Below are positions 1-11,409 of a stretch of DNA of 64,000 nucleotides, in pieces (position 1 is the first letter of the stretch; every line of letters begins with the position of its first letter). Source of the DNA: Taiwanofungus camphoratus. Lineage: Eukaryota; Basidiomycota; Agaricomycetes; Polyporales; Taiwanofungaceae. The stretch covers positions 310,001 through 374,000 of the forward strand of contig CP021228.1 in assembly GCA_003999685.1 (NCBI GenBank), given 5' to 3'. The notes beneath the pieces were generated by a model that saw only the letters and a list, made by a program, of their open reading frames with translations, was not told the DNA's origin and did not search any database. Both the position numbers and the translations under genes were made by a program.

Positions 1-25
1 CGATGCGGCGCTCTCAACCTCGACT

Positions 26-3000
26 ATGTCTTCCAAAATAGTGAGTGTTCGGTTCGTGGTCGCAGGGCAGTGTGCTCACGTCTGGGACGGCCAGTCTTCT
101 TCCTCGATCAGCAAGTCGCGCAACGCGCCGCCCGCGCGGCAGAACAGCGTGCCAGCTAGCGCGAAGCCCGTGCCCTCTGTGGCGCCCTCCCGACGCACCG
201 TGCGGTCGACGTCGGTGTCGATGTTCACGTCCGACTCGGACACGGGGCTCAAGACGGCGCCGACGACACCGCGCATGCGGGTGATGTCCACGCCGCGCCT
301 GGTGTCCGGGCAGGGCAAGCCAAAGAGCAAGTCCCCTTCGGCGGGCATGAGTACGGACGCGTCTTCGCCATCGATCACGCTCACGTCACCGAGCGTTGCG
401 CCCACGAAAGCGAAGACGGCCGCGACGACGCCCAAGACAACGCCCACTCGACCGCCGCGGCCGCCGAGCACAAGGCCGTCGCCTCAGAACACGCCGGGGA
501 AGAAGAGCGCGGGCTCGCCTGCAGCGAAGAAGGTGGCGGAGAGCACGGTCAGTGGATCGCCACCGGTCATGCGGGCGCTGACGCTGACGGTGAACGGGAG
601 CACGCTGAACGGCGGAGAGGATGGGGCGCTGTCAATGTGGGACGGGGATGACATGACGCTGGACATGGTTACGGACGCGGGGGACGGGGAGATCGACGAG
701 GAGGTGTGTGCGGGTCCTGTTTCTAGTCCGGGCAGAGCTCTGACGACGGCGGACGGCACAGATGCAGGGCGCGCTGCAGGCGGTCCTCGGGGTGCACACG
801 CGCAAGGTGCTGCACCTGAAGCGGCTGTTAGAGCGCGCACAGGCATCCACAGCGGCGCAGCTGCACGCGTTACAGGCGGAGGTGCGGCTCTTACGCGACC
901 GCGAGCGAGAGAGCGCGCAGGTTGGCGTGCTGGACAACCTGGAAGGTGCAGACGACGATAGGTACTGCGTATGCGGCGGTAGGAGGAGGCGCGAGTATTG
1001 GAGTGGGTATCGCGGGAACGAGGACGACGGGGTGGGTGTGGAGGTGGACCTCGCGACGGCCCTGAGGGGTGACGGTAGTGGAGGCTTCAACGAGATCGAA
1101 GTGAGGAGGGCGGTGCGCGGGTTGGGAAGAGATGACCGCATGCGATTGTGAGCTTTCGCTTTCTTGTTCCTCCTTCTGCTTGACTAAAGCGTTTGGAACA
1201 GGATTAGCATCATTTTAGACTCGTGCATGCCTGGAGACATCAGGTTACAGATCCTCCTCCTGGAAAAGTATGCGAAATCGACGTTCGATATTGTGGGCAA
1301 TCTTGCTCCCGACCTAGTGTTCAAGGTGTTCAAATGGCTCAGCATCAAAGAGTTGCTTGGCGTTGAACCGGTGCATCTTTATGGTGTTATTATCCATGAA
1401 GAGGCACTAAAGATATAATAGATATCTAAGAAGTGGCAAGAGATGGTCCATCTCCCTGCATTGTGGAGGTATCATTGCCTGAGGATAACATCCACGGATC
1501 CCATGCCTATACGGCCGCCTTCGAAACCTGAAGGATGGTAGGCAGTCTTTGATCAGTTTGGTGATAGCGTATATACTCAAACATCCGTAGGGAACCTCTC
1601 TATCGCTCTCTTCATCACCGGGAGTCCAACTTCCGGAATGCATTACCGCAGAGCGTGCGGTTCCTGAATGGGCATACAAACTACTGTACGACGTTGCTGC
1701 TACGCGGTATGTTCAATTATTCCATGCCCATGCCCATGCCATCACTAAGTAGGGTTCATTAGGCAAGCGTCTGATCAGTGGATCGTACGACGAGACTATC
1801 CGATTCTGGGATGTTGAGACAGGTGAGATGAAGAAGTGCTTACAAGTCAAGAAACCCGTCAGCTGTGTCGATTTCCTTGCGGAAGAAGGTACTGCTCCTT
1901 TTCATGATTCGATATGCATATAGACTCCATTGACTATCTAACCGATCCAGAGGTGTTCGTCGTTGGGTTCCACGATGTTGGGTAAGAGTGTTATACTGTG
2001 CCGTGAGACTCGTGCTCATTGTGTGACTGCTCTCAGCCGTGTACATCTCTTCTCGTCGCTCACGTTCACGCCGCTGCAGCAGCTCGCAGGGCATCTTAAT
2101 GGTATTCGTGCCGTGGCATTGTCATCAAAAAACCTCGTCTCTGCGGGTGCGGACAAAGCGCTTGTGTGTTGGGATTGGCGTGCGGGTACCAAGATAGTAC
2201 GCTTCGGCCAGCAGACAACGGTCAACATAGGGGTGCAGATCATCGGTGGTGGAGGTCCGGAGGAGGGCGAACGGATTGTTAGCGTTACAATTGATGGCAT
2301 CGTCAGGGTGTTTTCTATCAGTGAGTCAGGCTCGGTTCTCTCCGTCTCAATCTAGTTGTGAGACAAGGCTGCTGATCTGCAATCTTCCGCACTTTAGGGC
2401 GCCGAGAGATGGTCTCGCAATTCAGATTGGCTGAACTGGGAGGGAGTGACCCAGCCCTGAATATGAAGCTATTCAATGTTGGTAAAGCACCAGATAACAT
2501 GCTGCAGTAAGTCCTTGCATGTTGACTGTCAGTGATCGTATTGCTTACAATGCATCTAAGATGGTTTGCAGCCAAAGGGACACAAATGACGGTAAGACCA
2601 ATCCGGGCTCATACACACCCTTGACTTATTATATGTTGATGTTGTTTCATAGTGTGCTACGAAGTCTGTTATTCTGCACTTGCAATGGACAGAAGAGGAC
2701 GGGTCGCCTGCAACGAGCGCTGGTGCAGCTTCCCAAGATGCAGCAAGTCCTACCACACCCTCAACGCCCGGCGGGCTCAGTCCGAGCGCCCCTCGCCCCG
2801 GCACCATTCCATCGCTCTCCCGCTCCACCTCGTCCATTTCAACACCACAACGCCGGAGTACCCTCTCGTTGACAAAAAGCCCGCTCGCGATCTCCCCTGC
2901 CGCACTTGAGTTCGGCCTGAAGGGCCGTCTATCGTTAAATGTAGCAAGACCGAGCACCCCGAGCACGCCTCTTAGCCCTTCGCCGAGGACAGGCACCCCA

Positions 3001-3724
3001 GTGTCTACGACGACATCCGCTTTTCCGATCCGCTTCGGCCGCGCTGCGGTGCTTACCGCCCCTCCGAAGTTGGTCGCGGTGGTAGAAACTCCCGATATTG
3101 CTGTTGGTGCCGTCGATCCCAGGAAGAGGCGTGTGGTCACTGCGACCCGCTTCAGCACGAGAGCAGGTGCAAGTCGGACTGTGAGTATATACTGCTTGAT
3201 TCTGTTCCCGTGAGTTTCGTGACACATCGTTTATGGATTGCAGATCTATCTTTCAACACACCATGACAAGGAGCGAGCACCGAAGAACTCTGCTGACGGA
3301 GAAAGAGAAGATGATCAACGTGACGAAGGACGCACACCATCCCCTGATGCGGACGTCAATTCGGACATATTACCTCTGACTGGCGCGTGGTCTGCATTGG
3401 CGGAGGGCGATAACGTCTCCTCTGCAGGAGTGAAGGGTTTACTTGGTCAATTGCCAGCCAAGTTTCAAGGGTTGGCGACACCAGAAAAGAATCCCATGTC
3501 CATGCAGCTGAGCCACGAGGAGGTTGTGGTCGGATGTGCTGATGGCACTATCTAGTGAGTTCTTGTCCTTGTGTCTAAGTGAAATTTCCATACTGATGTC
3601 CTTGATACATTGCAGCGTAATGAACTTTGTGGGGTACGAGTATCGGAAAGAACGGCGAAGTGAGATGACGACCGACGACCTGCAGGAGGAATCAGAACCT
3701 GGTGCTGGGGAGCAGGAAGGTTAG
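26..3724 (+). CDS. F-box/WD40-repeat protein with long Ser/Pro-rich N-terminus and coiled coil
   Basis: Probable substrate adaptor of an SCF ubiquitin ligase. I read 14 exons: 26-40, 95-703, 762-1147, 1202-1370, 1422-1537, 1591-1706, 1763-1888, 1951-1981, 2037-2320, 2398-2506, 2561-2591, 2653-3180, 3244-3554 and 3616-3724, about 979 residues with every phase consistent. Order of parts: a Ser/Thr/Pro-rich disordered region (about 1-205); a coiled coil around [16 protein letters not shown]; an F-box near residue 370 ([20 protein letters not shown], then SKKWQEM); WD40 blades ([35 protein letters not shown]); a Ser/Pro-rich insert; a final blade-like strand ([15 protein letters not shown]). Intron 1 is 54 nt and in frame, so its retention would leave the protein open. 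The frame is open to the window's left edge, so the start could lie upstream. Family is sure; the target is unknown. Confidence 0.85.
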
Positions 3725-5856
3725 AAGTACAATTGTCAACAAACCATACACATTCCTTGATTTCGAATCTTCCTTTGTGGTTATATGCATCGCATGGGTC
3801 TCGATTATGCATTGGCGTAACTTACATGCTTCTAATTTTATGAATTTACCTTTGTGCAAATGTTGTATATGAAGCGCTTGAGGAATCTCATGTCGGTAAC
3901 GACATCATCAGAATAAGAATTCAACCATAAGGTCCAAGGCCAAAAACTGTTGTCGAAGGACGCAGTACTTGTCCTCTACTACAGTCAGGGAGACACCAGG
4001 TCTTGACAGAAATCAGGGTGCTGCACAGCCAGCAGAGAAAATGTACACAAGAGCGGGTTGAAGTTGGAGTACACCTATAGGTAGTTAGGTAATAAGGTAT
4101 ATACTCCGGACAAGGTCCCCCGCTTGAATTCTGCTTTTCTGTACTATACATGGCAAGGCTGTCCATGAAACCGTAAGGAGCGTCGGCTCCTAAGCTAGCA
4201 ACGACAGCCTTACCTGCTGCAGTCCGGCCTTCAATATCACCAGGATCTGCTTCGGTAACAGAGATTATATATAGCTGAATATGTCCCGAGGTGTGTCGTA
4301 CTCAGGGATGAATTGTTCCGTAATTTCTTGACTCCGATGACAAGCACCACGCCTTACATCGTCCTCCAACTCCGTCTCCTAGGTGCCTGAAGAACATGCA
4401 GGCTCCCAATGGAGTCACACGAGAAGGCATTTCAGTGTAGCGTATTGGTATGGAGGCTGATTGTCGCTGCATCGAGAAATGCAGGCAAATCGAGCGGTTG
4501 CTGTAGTGTGACATTCAATGCAAGGAAGGAACCTTTGACTGGAGCCGCGTTGGTTTCACTGCGCGATCTGCGCAGAAATTATGTCAATCTAGTGTTCTGG
4601 ACATTGACCAGCGTCCGAATGCCCGATGCTGATAGCGGAGCTGAGCGCAGGACACGACTCGGAAACAAGATTGAAGGGTCTTCGATGCCCGGGCTGAAGA
4701 CGCTTGCAATAGAGTGGTTCCATCTAGCAAGGGACACATGAGGGCCCCATGTACTCGACTGCGTCAATTGTGCGCGACTTCAGCGAGAACGAATCTGCGA
4801 ACACCACGAAGCGCGTGTTGACCTTGATGTGTTCCCATAATATTCCAGCAACGACCGTGGCTCCGGCGTCCTATACGTTTTTGAATAGGGCATAGAGAGC
4901 ATCGAAACAGAAGGGTTGAACCATCTGATCACGGCCGGAACTTGAGGAACCAACGAGACAAAAAAACGACCGGCGAGAACCACTGTTGTTTCCATTGATG
5001 AAGACCACTTTCCATACGTTCATTTACACCTCTATCCTGTGCTGCTTTGTATACCCCTTCCTTGTTATGGGAACGTATGAGAGCGTCTCTCGCCAGACAC
5101 TCGGAGACGGCGCGATCTAGGCATCGTATGCAATAGTGCTAGTGCCGAATGCACGTTGTGTATACCTTCTTCGTTTGAAGGCGGACGCTGATAGCCTTGA
5201 CGATGAACAAACGAACCAAACACCAAGGGCAAAATCCTATTAGAGGGGTCCTCAGTTGTCGCATTGTGGGATGATATTATCGACTGCAGTTATGAACGAG
5301 CGGCAATATTCTGAAGCTACGATGTTAGACATGGTCATTGGACAATGTAAGACTATCAGCGCTCACTTTAAGCCAGAAAGGTTTACGGACCGTCAGTTGT
5401 CAATAGCATTCGAGTTCAGAATTCCGTCAAGATCATTGCGTGGATGTCTGGAATGATTGCCATGGTGCCGAACACTTCAAGAAACTACGTTCGCCATTTA
5501 TGACAATTAGTACTATAGGGGGGCACATGTATTGTCATTAGCAGAATGTACGGCGTCGAAATCGAAATCAACTTTCCGATAATTGCGGTGTGCGACATCT
5601 GTTATTCGTGTCTATATACGGTCAGCAGCGGAGACTAGTCAAAAATGAAAACATACCCCAAAAGGAAAGCGGTTGAATCCGCAACTCCTGATTGGCTATG
5701 GAGACATGATACGGCGATGAGGTCACTCCTCCACTCCCCGCCCCCGTACTCTGTAGCACTTGCGTCGCGTCATGACATTCCATATATTCTTCACAATATG
5801 TCATGCAACTGTACACACAGCCATATATATAAACCCACACGGATTCCCTTCGCCTC
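3725..5856. other. Intergenic region, possible F-box-type gene relic
   Basis: No intact gene is visible. Around 4560-4960 (+) short stretches such as MPGLKTLAIEWFHLARDT followed by HLITAGT look like the C-terminal part of basidiomycete F-box-like proteins, interrupted by stops. This is a weak resemblance only. A TATA-like run (tatatataaa, near 5823) precedes the HHE gene. Confidence 0.3.
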
Positions 5857-6783
5857 ATGATTCCCCGCCTCATCTCTCTCTCCCGCTACCACCGCCTGTC
5901 GACCCCCCTCCGCGTCCATAGCTCTCCAGCAGTCGCGTACTCCCTGACACACCGCCGCGCCATGTCTCAGAAGACGCTCTTCCAGGCCGTGAAAGAGGAC
6001 CACGAGGAGGTGCGTGCGCCCCGGCAGACACGGGCCAAGTTGTCTGAGCCGTGAGCAGATGTACGAGTACCACGACGAGTACAGGAGTGCGCACGAGCGC
6101 GGCGACGTCCCCGCGCAGGCGCGCTGGGCACGGCAGCTCACGTGGGAAGTCGCGCGCCACGCCGTCGGCGAGGAGATTGTCGTCTACCCGCTCATGGAGA
6201 AGCACCTTGGCGACAAGGGCCGCGAGCTCGCCGACCATGACCGCGGGGAGCACCAGGTGAGTTCGCCGACCGCCACTGCAGGCTGCGTGAATACTGAGGT
6301 GTCTTTGGCAGCATGTGAAGGAGCTCCTGTACAAGCTCGAGTCGCTCAAGCCCGAACACGCGGATTACAGCGCGCTCATCGAGCAGATCATGGTGACGCT
6401 GCATCCGCACAACGACGACGAGGAGATCAAGGATCTCCCCCTGCTCGAGTCTGTCATCGGCGAGCGGGCGAGCAAGGAGGCGGCGGTGAGTTTCAAGAAG
6501 ACCAAGAAGATTGTGCCCACACGGTGTGTATCGCGCCTGTCTCGTCGTCCGCTTTGGCTACACATTGATCTGATGGCGAATCGTACTCTGCAGAGCGCAT
6601 CCCTCCACACCGAACAAGCCGCCCTTTGAGACGCTCGTCGGGCTGCTCGCGGCACCGATCGACAAGATCAAGGACTGGTATGCAGCTTTCCCTACGGAAG
6701 AAGAGATGCAGTCAGCAAAGAAGGAATTGAAGACCCGCGATCACGATGCCGCTGCGGGTCGTGCTGCTGCGGGAGAACTGTGA
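5857..6783 (+). CDS. Hemerythrin HHE cation-binding domain protein
   Basis: Exons 5857-6009, 6059-6256, 6312-6523 and 6594-6783 give about 250 residues. The hemerythrin fold is a four-helix bundle whose His and Glu residues bind a di-iron or other metal centre. Candidate ligands lie in KEDHEE (about residue 48), ARHAVGEEIVVYPLMEKH (about 85), DHDRGEHQHVKEL and LHPHNDDEEIKDLP. The C-terminal part, KPPFETLVGLLAAPIDKIKD, is typical of the fungal members. The first 35 residues are rich in Arg, Ser and Leu without acidic residues, which would suit a mitochondrial targeting peptide; the alternative start MSQKTLFQ at 5962 would give a cytosolic form. A TATA-like motif lies about 30 bases upstream. 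The exact substrate is unknown; metal storage, oxygen or nitric oxide sensing are family-level possibilities. Confidence 0.88.
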
Positions 6784-7538
6784 ACTGGGGATCTGGACCG
6801 CGTATCCCTTGGTATTTGATTGGTGGACTCTGCGACATCGTGTATCCAAAAGGCCCCTGTAAACTTCAAAGCTTCATGTACAATAGCACAACAAACCGAC
6901 GTATAATACTGAACCAATATCGCGAGCGATCAGGCGAACTGGGTGTTAATGAAAGAGACAAATGTGTGACAGATTTACATCACCTGAATTTGAGACCTGT
7001 TTGGTATATTCGTCGGACCGCGGAGCAAGTGTACTGAAGCAACCCACGCTGAAGGTTAAGTTACATACAAATGCAGCGTCTGAAAGCGAGAGACGATGCT
7101 TATCACCGACTTAGTCCACAGACGTACCGCATAATGAGGAGACTGGTGGTCTATCTTGACGCTGGGATTCTGTTAGCCTCAAACCCTACAGTTACAGGCG
7201 CGCTCAGAGACAAGCTCATAGGGCAGACAGCCAAGGAAAGTGGTCGTTTGGAGCTCAACGATTGGCCGGTGTCTTCTCTTGATGATGTGCATTTGACGCT
7301 CTTAGTGATCACGATTCTGTAGGGATCCTGTATCTTTTGACCGTCGACGTAACGAGCACCAGAACGATAGATTTTTACAGTAGCACAGTATCTAGGCATG
7401 TTAGCCTTGATCGTATATAAGGAAGGCTTTTGGCAGGAACATCCTATACCAAATAATTAAAAATCTAGCTGACACTGATAGGCATTGAGTATGATTCTCC
7501 GTCGGTGGCACCAGACAGTCATTATGTTAATCCGTACT
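6784..7538. other. Intergenic region between convergent genes
   Basis: The HHE gene (+) and the mucin-like gene (-) converge here, so the stretch holds their 3' ends. Short open frames (for example 7071-7322) show no recognisable domain, codon pattern or splice context and are not called. Confidence 0.5.
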
Positions 7539-9489
7539 TCAATAGTAGGGAGGCGGTAATGTCCCCGATGAAGAACGGCTAATAGAAGCCCCCTCCTCCT
7601 GCCCAAGGGCTTCCTCGGAAAAGGGCGGGACAACCCAACGAACATGGTTTGGGGCCACCGCAGTCTCTTCACTAAGCGGAGGGTCGACCGAGGTGACAAG
7701 CGCACTTGATGATTGGAGCATGGCGACCGGGGTTTCCGGTAGTCCTGAATCATGATGGAGCGAAATATATGAAACGTCCCTGAATGGTCTCTTTGTGACT
7801 GCCCCGACATGGGATGCGCCGCTCCATCCTAGATCGAGCAACTCTTCAGCCCTCGTCGGTCCTGACACGTCAGACACGTACCTCCGCGAGACTGGGTGGC
7901 GTCGAACGGCTCGACAGCGACAGCCGCACGTGTTGGCTGTCGCCCACGGAGCCTTCTCGAGAGGAACAGCGCACCGAGCACTATGCCTGCGAAGCCAAGA
8001 ACGCCCCCGACTGCACCTCCCGCTATTGCGCCCGTGTCTGAAGACGAGTCCTGGTGGTGTGTTTGCGTGGCACTAATTGACTGCAACAGCGCTGGGGAAG
8101 ATTGACCTGACCTGTCGGACGATGAGCCCGCGGCAGTAGAGGCGGCTGTTGAGGCGGCTGTTTTAAATGCGGAAGCGTTAGAGGCAGTAGCGGAAGAGGT
8201 GGTAGCTTTAGAGGCGGAATTAGAGGCGGAAGCCGTCGAGGAGGCAGAATTAGCAGCGTCAGAGGTGGTAGCGATAGAGGCGGGTGTGTTAGAGGCGGGT
8301 GCTTTGGAGGCAGATGCGTTGGAGGCAGGTGCGTTAGAGGAAGGTGCGGTAGAGGCGGGTGCGGTAGAGGCGGGTGCGGTAGAGGCGGGTGCGGTAGAGG
8401 CGGGTGCGGTAGAGGCGGGTGCGGTAGAGGCGGGTGCTGTAGAGGCTGGAGTAGAGGAAGTAAGAGACACGATTTGGTTCGCGCAGTGTGTGAATGTATT
8501 ATTGGCATTTGAAACTTGATCTTCTTGGGCAGTTTCCCTAGTATAAGTGCTGTGCGTGGACGTCAATTTACAATCTTCTTTCCAAGTATGATACCTTACT
8601 AAAACCTGAGAACGAATGGCATTTTGTAAGTCCGAAACGTCAAGGCAAGGTTGCAGCGCACTTACCAGGTTCCGTCATTCCAGAAGAGAACATACAGAAA
8701 GTCATCCAATCTGATCCCCTCGTTACAGACCGCGCTCTGAACATCTGCAGGAAGCCTGGAGGGGCACTGAACATTCCGTGCGGACAAATGCCAATTTTGA
8801 ATGACTGACGATTGATTAGTGCCAGGGGTGCACCATGTGGTACTGCTAGACATTCGGTACATAGAATATGCGCCCACTCCTAGAGTCGAGTACGCGGTGT
8901 CAGTGCAAGCTAGCTGCTTGGCACACACGAAGTAGAATACCAGCGTCGATGCCGTTCACATTCCCTCCATTTGTATCTTGCTGGCAACTGAGTAGCAACG
9001 ATCAGATCAGCGATAAATTCAGGCTACGCGTAATATCACAAGTTAGTGCCACGCACTTCATGCAAAGCATGCTCAACGCCCAGGACACGGAATTGCAGCA
9101 ACATGCCTCTACGAACAAGTTACCACAAACAGAAGAGAACAATGAATGCGGGACATACGTAGCTGATCGTCGCAATTGTCACCTGGTGTATTAGGTCGGA
9201 AGGACGGTACCTGGTCTGAAAAGGTATAAATATAAGAACGACTGTGAAGGTGAACAGTATTCCGTACAGTCAGCATTACAGATCTGCCGGAGGCGCTGGT
9301 AGGTCATGCCTGTAGACAGCTCAAGAAACCTATTAATTGGCGCAGTCATTCTGAACTAAACTCACAGGGCGTCTCCCCGACGGCATCTGTGTACCAATCA
9401 AGACCATTGCCTATACAAGTGGTATTGCCACCGCGAACAGTACTGAGAAACAAAAAGGTTGCAGCAAGGGCTTGAGTTAGGACTTTCAT
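7539..9489 (-). CDS. Secreted-ectodomain, mucin-like single-pass membrane protein
   Basis: A Polyporales-type cell-surface protein family known to me only as hypothetical. The start at 9489 gives a signal peptide (MKVLTQALAATFLFLSTVRG). Exon 1 is 9366-9489. Further small exons encode an ectodomain (GLDWYTDAVGETPC, MTYQRLRQIC, NCDDQ, ACCCNSVSWALSMLCMKC, GIDAG, GAYSMYR, AVCNEGIRLDDFLYVLFWND) and the juxtamembrane segment NNTFTHCANQIV. A Ser/Thr/Ala mucin-like region with tandem PASTA units follows. One membrane helix (AIAGGAVGGVLGFAGIVLGA) precedes a basic stop-transfer SRRLRGR. A 53-nt intron (7829-7881) joins the helix exon to a cytoplasmic tail ending SSSGTLPPPYY. The layout resembles Mid2/Wsc-type wall sensors, but sensing is inferred. 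The splice before YHTWKED uses a weak TAAG acceptor and is my least certain join. Confidence 0.78.
8344..8448. repeat. 15-bp tandem repeat encoding PASTA units
   Basis: About seven near-perfect copies of gaggcgggtgcggta (plus strand). On the minus strand they encode Pro-Ala-Ser-Thr-Ala in the mucin-like stalk of the membrane protein. Imperfect units continue to about 8160, rich in Ala, Ser and Asn. The unit length is a multiple of three, so copy-number change keeps the frame. Confidence 0.92.
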
Positions 9490-11409
9490 CCTTCCGAAGA
9501 ACACGTAGTACATAAAGACAAGGGAAAGAGATGAGCGCTGAGAGGGGCGCGTATGCTGCTGTCATCTGCAGCTTACTGGGAACCCCCGGGGAGCCAGAAC
9601 ACTCTCACAAATAATTTTTTTGGATTCTCTGCTCCGGTCGGATGACAGACAGCGGCCAGTGGTGATCCCATATCGGCGACGCGAATGCAGCCTCCACACT
9701 GCACACGAAAGTTGACAAGCTTAGTCTGTTGAGCACGAACGTTAACGACAAGCTTACGCTTCGAAGCTTGAGCTAAAAAGGTCCACACGGTACGACGTAC
9801 AGCATTCAACTTGTACTGCAGACCGTTAGTATTCATTCGGGTTTATGGTCGAAGTACAAATATAGACCGTAGGATGACTCACGATGGATAAAATATCAAA
9901 CAAACAGAGTTTATTGATGAGACCAGACAGCCGTGGAAGCTATGCCCTGGCCGAAGCGGATTGGAACCCCAAATGAGGACATACTTGTCCTTTCTTCTCC
10001 CCCTCACATACAACAATGTTTCAAGAAGGGAGGGTTGCTGGGGTTTCCTGCTTCCTAAAGCGAAGGTGTGTATCGCCCCATGTGTTGATTGACAGTTCGG
10101 TTGATGCCCGACGTCGCACAATGGCCCATATAGTACAAGGAACATCTAGGAGAATTCCAGTCAAAATATCAGCATGGCTAACGACACATGCCTTCAGATC
10201 CCGACTGTTAATGTGTGACTTCGACCTTGTTTGGGTTGTTGCAATGCTCACTCGGGAGAAGGGATTTCATTCAGGGTTAAGCTGCAACCGAATTGCGTGA
10301 AAGGTTCTTTGAAACAGCCCGTGCTTATAATGGAAAACAGGTTTTATTATACATGGCATCACGATGCTCGGCGTGGTAATGACAAGATGGCTGATATTTC
10401 TTGTCGCGCTTCAACTTGTTGAGTTTCAGAAGTGAGTGGCACTTGATTGCAATTCGAGTGCATTATGTAAGCTGACCCGGACTCCCGACAGGAAACAAAT
10501 GTTTGAAACTGGCAGAAGCTGAATTTGAGAATCAAGTACGGTATCCGTATAATCATACCGCAGACACCTGAGAACTGTGTTGGATTTGAGTGCTCGAATT
10601 TTGTATAAGAGGAAGGTTTATCACGAAGCCCCAAGTTGCCGTCTTCGTAGTCTGGCAACTTGCAGACGCAAGAATTACCGTATCCTTGCGTGGCCAAGAC
10701 CAATCGAATCTATTCCAGTCCTCGCAATCCATTTCGTTTCCTTCATCACTCGTTACAAGCTTAGCACTCACTGGAAAGCACCGTCGTATACGACAGTCCG
10801 CTGAGCATTAGCGCTCTCTGTCAAGTGTCTACTGATGTTGCTGTCCGACGACGCGATACACCGGGATACTTATTGCCACAAACTGCAATGCCCTCATCGT
10901 CTTGCTGATGAATAAGTAATGAGAACCATGGCCACTAGTTTGAGGTCTCGTTTTTACATATTCTTTGTGTCCAATTCCATTCAAACATCCTGTCCGGGTC
11001 GTTGCTCAACCATTGCATTGATCAGCGGGCGTTCATTGCTAGTTTCAAGCCCACCACATTCAGAACTCAGAGGCATCACTTCCGGCCCACATAACGTGCA
11101 CGCTTAGCACACCGTGTCAAGTCCAATCGGCGGCTGTGTCAGAACGACAGCACTACTTTAGGGACCTCGTTCACCCGGTGAGCCTGCCTCATATCAACGT
11201 CGATCCTGACTTACCATATCGCTGTAAGAAGGTACCTGATTTTCGACTTGAATGATGTCATGTTGACAGACAGTTCAGACCGTCTTTTCCAGTGTCCTCG
11301 TACTTTGTGAGGCATGTCAATTACCACGTCCACACACGTCAGGCGGACCGCAGACCCCAACCGCGCTCACTTCGGGGTATGTGCACCTCCCGCTGTTGCC
11401 TGACATCGC
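9490..11409. other. Intergenic region, no gene supported
   Basis: Several short open frames on both strands lack domains and splice continuity. Position 9650-9790 holds repeated HindIII-like motifs (aagctt) and a locally repetitive block of unknown origin. The minus-strand stretch at 10553-10771 (MDCEDWNRFDWSW) is faintly reminiscent of F-box family C-termini but is too short to call. Confidence 0.4.

Noticed and set aside
1227-1418. Separate small F-box gene starting at MPGDIRLQ
   Set aside because: The frame runs through a good acceptor at 1202 into the upstream coiled-coil exons, so it is an internal part of one gene.
7862-7881. A possible 20-nt micro-intron in the mucin-like gene
   Set aside because: It keeps the frame, but a 53-nt intron from the same donor ending at 7829 also does and has a normal length.
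8344-8448. CRISPR-like array
   Set aside because: Units are contiguous without spacers and keep a coding frame; the genome is a fungal one.
8199-8519. Plus-strand open frame rich in Glu, Ala, Val and Gly over the 15-bp repeat
   Set aside because: Antisense shadow of the mucin-like stalk; the minus strand has signal peptide, helix and splice sites.
10553-10771. F-box-like relic on the minus strand
   Set aside because: Only a short Trp/Asp-rich stretch supports it.
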